Below are positions 5,929 to 8,056 of a DNA stretch of 8,056 bases, piece by piece. Position 1 is the first letter of the stretch. Each line of letters starts with the position of its first letter. A program made the translations under genes and the position numbers. The notes below the pieces were generated by a model, which ran no database searches, was not told the DNA's origin, and saw nothing but the letters and a program-made list of their open reading frames with translations. The DNA is from Pseudomonadota bacterium (lineage in GTDB: Bacteria; Pseudomonadota; Gammaproteobacteria; Acidiferrobacterales; Acidiferrobacteraceae), in the NCBI GenBank assembly GCA_021795255.1, contig JAJYPQ010000160.1:1-8056 (forward strand), read 5' to 3'.

Positions 5929-6833
5929 GGCGCCTCCAGGGTTTGTGCGAGAATGCGAACCACAAGATCCCCGAAGGACATACCCGCGGCGCGGGCCGCC
6001 ATCGGTACGAGGCTGTGATCAGTCATGCCGGGCACCGTATTCAGTTCCAATACGTAAAAATTGCCTTGCTGGTCGGCCATAACGTCAACGCGCCCCCACC
6101 CCCGCGCACCAAGCGCCAAGAAGGCTTGCCGCGCAAGTTCTTGCATCGCTCGTTCGGCCTTGGCTGTCAGTCCCGATGGGCAGTGGTAGCGGGTGGTGTC
6201 CAAAAGATACTTGGCCTCGTAATCGTAGAAATCGCGCGGCGTTTCGAGACGTATCACTGGAAATGCGATGTCGCCGAGGAATGCGCAGGTATACTCGTGT
6301 CCCACGATGCAACGTTCGGCCATGACCGGCCCGAAGGCCCGGGCCTTCTGGTATCCGGCAAAGAGCTCTGCCTCCGTCCTGACCTTGCTTATCCCTACGC
6401 TCGATCCCTCAGAAATAGGTTTCACGATGAGCGGAAATCCCAATTTCGCGGCCGTCGCAAGGGCGCCTTCGGACACAAGAAGTACATGGTCTGGCGTGGA
6501 TATGGAAGCCGTCTGCCACACCGCCTTACTTAAGGCTTTGTCCATGGCCACAGCCGACGCCGTCACGCCGCTACCCGTATACGGCACCCCCAGGACTTCG
6601 AGCAGTCCTTGGACGCATCCGTCTTCACCCAGTCGTCCGTGAAGTACTATAAAGGCACGGTCATACCGCCCGGCCATAAGACGCCCCGGCAGATCGGCCG
6701 CCACATCGATTCCATGCGCATCAATTCCCTGCGCCATAAGCGCGCTCAAGACCGCAGCCCCGCTTTTAAGGGACACGTTTCGCTCAGACGAGGTTCCACC
6801 ATACAACACCGCGACTTTGCCATAACGGCTCAT
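5925..6833 (-). CDS. ddlB: D-alanine--D-alanine ligase (DdlB)
   Basis: A 302-residue ATP-grasp enzyme of the cytoplasm that joins two D-Ala molecules, the dipeptide later added by MurF. The N-terminal domain has VAVLYGGTSSERNVSLKSG (E17 contacts the first D-Ala) and LHGRLGEDGCVQGLLE (65-80), then PYTGSGV and MDK (98-100). The ATP-grasp core has IVKPISEGSSVGISKV (S145 in the D-Ala region), ERCIVGHEYTC and YDYEAKY (K208, Y209 in the omega loop). The metal site has RVDV (D250) and LELNTVPGMT (E263, N265). Y209 marks a D-Ala-D-Ala rather than D-Ala-D-Lac enzyme. The ATG at 6833 overlaps the murB stop (ATGA), with GGGGG upstream. Length matches E. coli DdlB (306). All catalytic residues are present. 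The gene symbol follows its place in the dcw cluster. Confidence 0.98.
   Translation of the reverse strand: MSRYGKVAVLYGGTSSERNVSLKSGAAVLSALMAQGIDAHGIDVAADLPGRLMAGRYDRAFIVLHGRLGEDGCVQGLLEVLGVPYTGSGVTASAVAMDKALSKAVWQTASISTPDHVLLVSEGALATAAKLGFPLIVKPISEGSSVGISKVRTEAELFAGYQKARAFGPVMAERCIVGHEYTCAFLGDIAFPVIRLETPRDFYDYEAKYLLDTTRYHCPSGLTAKAERAMQELARQAFLALGARGWGRVDVMADQQGNFYVLELNTVPGMTDHSLVPMAARAAGMSFGDLVVRILAQTLEAP
6333..6348. repeat. 16-bp perfect palindrome inside ddlB
   Basis: GAAGGCCCGGGCCTTC is identical to its reverse complement, with no loop. It lies in codons for QKARAF of DdlB. It is GC-rich and may be chance; no function can be assigned. Confidence 0.5.
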
Positions 6834-7711
6834 GCCTGTTCCCCCATGATCCGCACTTCCCTCTCAAGCAAAACCCCAGTGCGTTCGTGGACCGCGATCT
6901 GAACACGCTCTATAAGATGCTCGATGTCCGAGGCGCACGCCTGGCCTTCGTTCACAATGAAATTGGCATGACGCAAAGAGACGGCAGCGCCACCCTCGCG
7001 CCAACCCTTCAGCCCTGCGGTCTCTATAAGGCGCGCGGCGAAATCTCCCGGTGGATTACGGAACACAGACCCTGCGTTCGCAGTTTGCATAGGTTGGGTG
7101 CGGTTCCGTATAGCCAGATATTCTCTAATGCGACGCTTACTCTCTTCGCAATCGCCTTGACGGAGACTGAATGTAGCGGCAACAAACCATTCGTCCACAG
7201 GCCCTTCCACGGACCGGTAGGCCACGCGGAAGTCGGCGGGCAATCGCACCCGTATCTCGCCTTGCCTGTCTATCGTCTCGACGGCCGCCACATGACTCCA
7301 GGTATCCGTGCCAGAGGCGCCTGCATTCATGGCCAAGGCCCCTCCGACGGTCCCAGGGATGCCGGCAAAAAACTCAAGGCCTCCAAGCCCTCGGCCGGCG
7401 CACTGGCGGGCAAGTTTTGCCAAGGGCACGCCCGCTTGGGCATATGCCCAACCCTCACCTAACTGAAGGCCGGACAGACCGCCGGCCAGCGCAATGACCG
7501 CGCCACGAATGCCGCCATCGCGTACCAGAACGGTACTGCCAAGGCCGAGCCAGACGACATTGTCTCCCTGGTAGTCACGCAGAAAAGCCGCCAAGGTCGC
7601 CGTGTCGCTAGGGGTATAAAAGATGTCCGCAGGGCCACCGACGCGCCAGGTGGTGTGATGCGCTAGAAGCTCCCCGTAGCGAGGACCGGATGCGGCCGAC
7701 GATTTAGTCAT
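6830..7711 (-). CDS. murB: UDP-N-acetylenolpyruvoylglucosamine reductase (MurB)
   Basis: A flavoenzyme that uses NADPH to reduce the enolpyruvyl group of UDP-GlcNAc-enolpyruvate to UDP-MurNAc in the cytoplasm. It has 293 residues from this ATG, so it is a short MurB rather than the roughly 340-residue E. coli form. Features in order: TTWRVGGPAD (20-29), FAD-binding GLGSTVLVRDGG (56-67; usually GxGSN), GLEFFAGIPGTVGGALAMNAGA (111-132), YR (165-166; R166 the expected substrate-site Arg), NAGSVFRNP with S215 as the likely proton donor, GLKGW, HANFIVN, and C-terminal LEREVRIMGE with E285. The ATG at 7711 is preferred because the GGGGGAG ribosome site is 8 bases away. A GTG at 7717 would add two residues and overlap the murC stop, but leaves only 2 bases of spacing. 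The end overlaps ddlB (ATGA). The call is certain; the start is not. Confidence 0.96.
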   Translation of the reverse strand: MTKSSAASGPRYGELLAHHTTWRVGGPADIFYTPSDTATLAAFLRDYQGDNVVWLGLGSTVLVRDGGIRGAVIALAGGLSGLQLGEGWAYAQAGVPLAKLARQCAGRGLGGLEFFAGIPGTVGGALAMNAGASGTDTWSHVAAVETIDRQGEIRVRLPADFRVAYRSVEGPVDEWFVAATFSLRQGDCEESKRRIREYLAIRNRTQPMQTANAGSVFRNPPGDFAARLIETAGLKGWREGGAAVSLRHANFIVNEGQACASDIEHLIERVQIAVHERTGVLLEREVRIMGEQA

Positions 7712-7713
7712 CG

Positions 7714-8056
7714 TCACAGCTCCCCCTTAAGCGCTGCCGGCAAGGTCAGAGCAGCGTGTCCAATGTTACCAGCCCCAAGTGTCAACACGAGATCGTTACC
7801 CGCGATCACCGGCGCTAAAATTTTTGGCAAGTCGGCTAAGCTTTCCACGAATATGGGATGGCGCCCACGGACTCGTATCGACCGGCACAAAGACCGGCCA
7901 TCGGCACCACTGATGGGTGCTTCGCCGGCGGCGTAGACCTCGGTGATAAAGAGATTATCGACAGTCGCCAGAATCGCCGTGAAGTCCTCCAACAAATCGT
8001 GGGTACGGGAATAGCGATGCGGTTGAAACACCACGACCAAACGGCGCGTGGGCCAA
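7714..8056 (-). CDS. murC: UDP-N-acetylmuramate--L-alanine ligase MurC (C-terminal fragment, N-terminus outside the window)
   Basis: The reading frame is open to the window edge, so this is the last 113 or so residues of a protein normally about 480 long. MurC adds L-Ala to UDP-MurNAc using ATP, the first peptide-stem step, in the cytoplasm. The visible part is the third (C-terminal) Mur-ligase domain: [15 protein letters not shown] is the strongly conserved start of that domain, followed by [15 protein letters not shown] and [11 protein letters not shown], all diagnostic of MurC rather than MurD, E or F. A TTG at 8040 lies inside this conserved block and is not a start. The stop TGA at 7716-7714 is two bases upstream of the preferred murB ATG, or overlaps the alternative GTG. 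The central ATP-binding domain cannot be inspected. Confidence 0.97.
   Translation of the reverse strand, partial: WPTRRLVVVFQPHRYSRTHDLLEDFTAILATVDNLFITEVYAAGEAPISGADGRSLCRSIRVRGRHPIFVESLADLPKILAPVIAGNDLVLTLGAGNIGHAALTLPAALKGEL
7720..7728 (-). promoter_or_regulatory. murB ribosome-binding site (decides the start)
   Basis: AAGGGGGAG on the minus strand lies inside the last codons of murC. It is 8 bases from the ATG at 7711 but only 2 from the GTG at 7717, which favours the ATG. Confidence 0.55.

Noticed and set aside
7468..7487. GGCCGG/CCGGCC inverted repeat in murB
   Set aside because: Six GC-only pairs in a GC-rich coding region are expected by chance.

Overview
The window is one conserved chromosomal block. 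Every gene is on the minus strand, so transcription runs from position 8056 down to 1. In that direction the order is murC (3' part), murB, ddlB, ftsQ, ftsA, ftsZ, lpxC, a short membrane protein of unknown function, an M23-family peptidase, and the first codons of secA. This is the distal half of the dcw (division and cell wall) cluster running into lpxC and secA. That order, the lipid A gene lpxC, and an FtsZ tail of the DIPAFLR type point to a Gram-negative proteobacterium, most likely gammaproteobacterial. The DNA is moderately GC-rich. The short MurB (about 293 residues) and the M23 gene where enterics carry secM make it different from E. coli. A deep-branching, possibly acidophilic or sulfur-oxidising gammaproteobacterium is a guess only; the sequence does not settle the genus.

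Region by region: 8056-6830 holds the end of murC and all of murB, which supply UDP-MurNAc and attach its first amino acid. 6833-5925 is ddlB (D-Ala-D-Ala ligase). 5928-3915 holds ftsQ and ftsA, which overlap by 17 bases. 3865-2720 is ftsZ. A 175-base gap (2545-2719) follows, with a plausible sigma70-type promoter and a leader stem-loop before lpxC (2544-1630). A GC-rich stem-loop lies just after the lpxC stop. Next come two related genes: a 164-residue membrane/coiled-coil protein (1583-1089) and a 308-residue LytM-type peptidase (1092-166). A 68-base gap then leads to the secA start at 97.

The genes are packed as translationally coupled units: murB/ddlB, ddlB/ftsQ and small-protein/M23 share ATGA stop-start overlaps. 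Together they make the peptidoglycan precursor (MurB, MurC, DdlB), build the divisome (FtsQ, FtsA, FtsZ), commit to lipid A synthesis (LpxC), probably trim or regulate the septal wall (M23 protein), and begin the secretion motor (SecA).

I see no mobile element, CRISPR array, tRNA or rRNA, and no clearly new multi-gene system. The most unusual item is the 164-residue protein. It looks like a tandem paralog of the neighbouring M23 peptidase that keeps the membrane anchor and coiled-coil part but lacks the whole catalytic domain.
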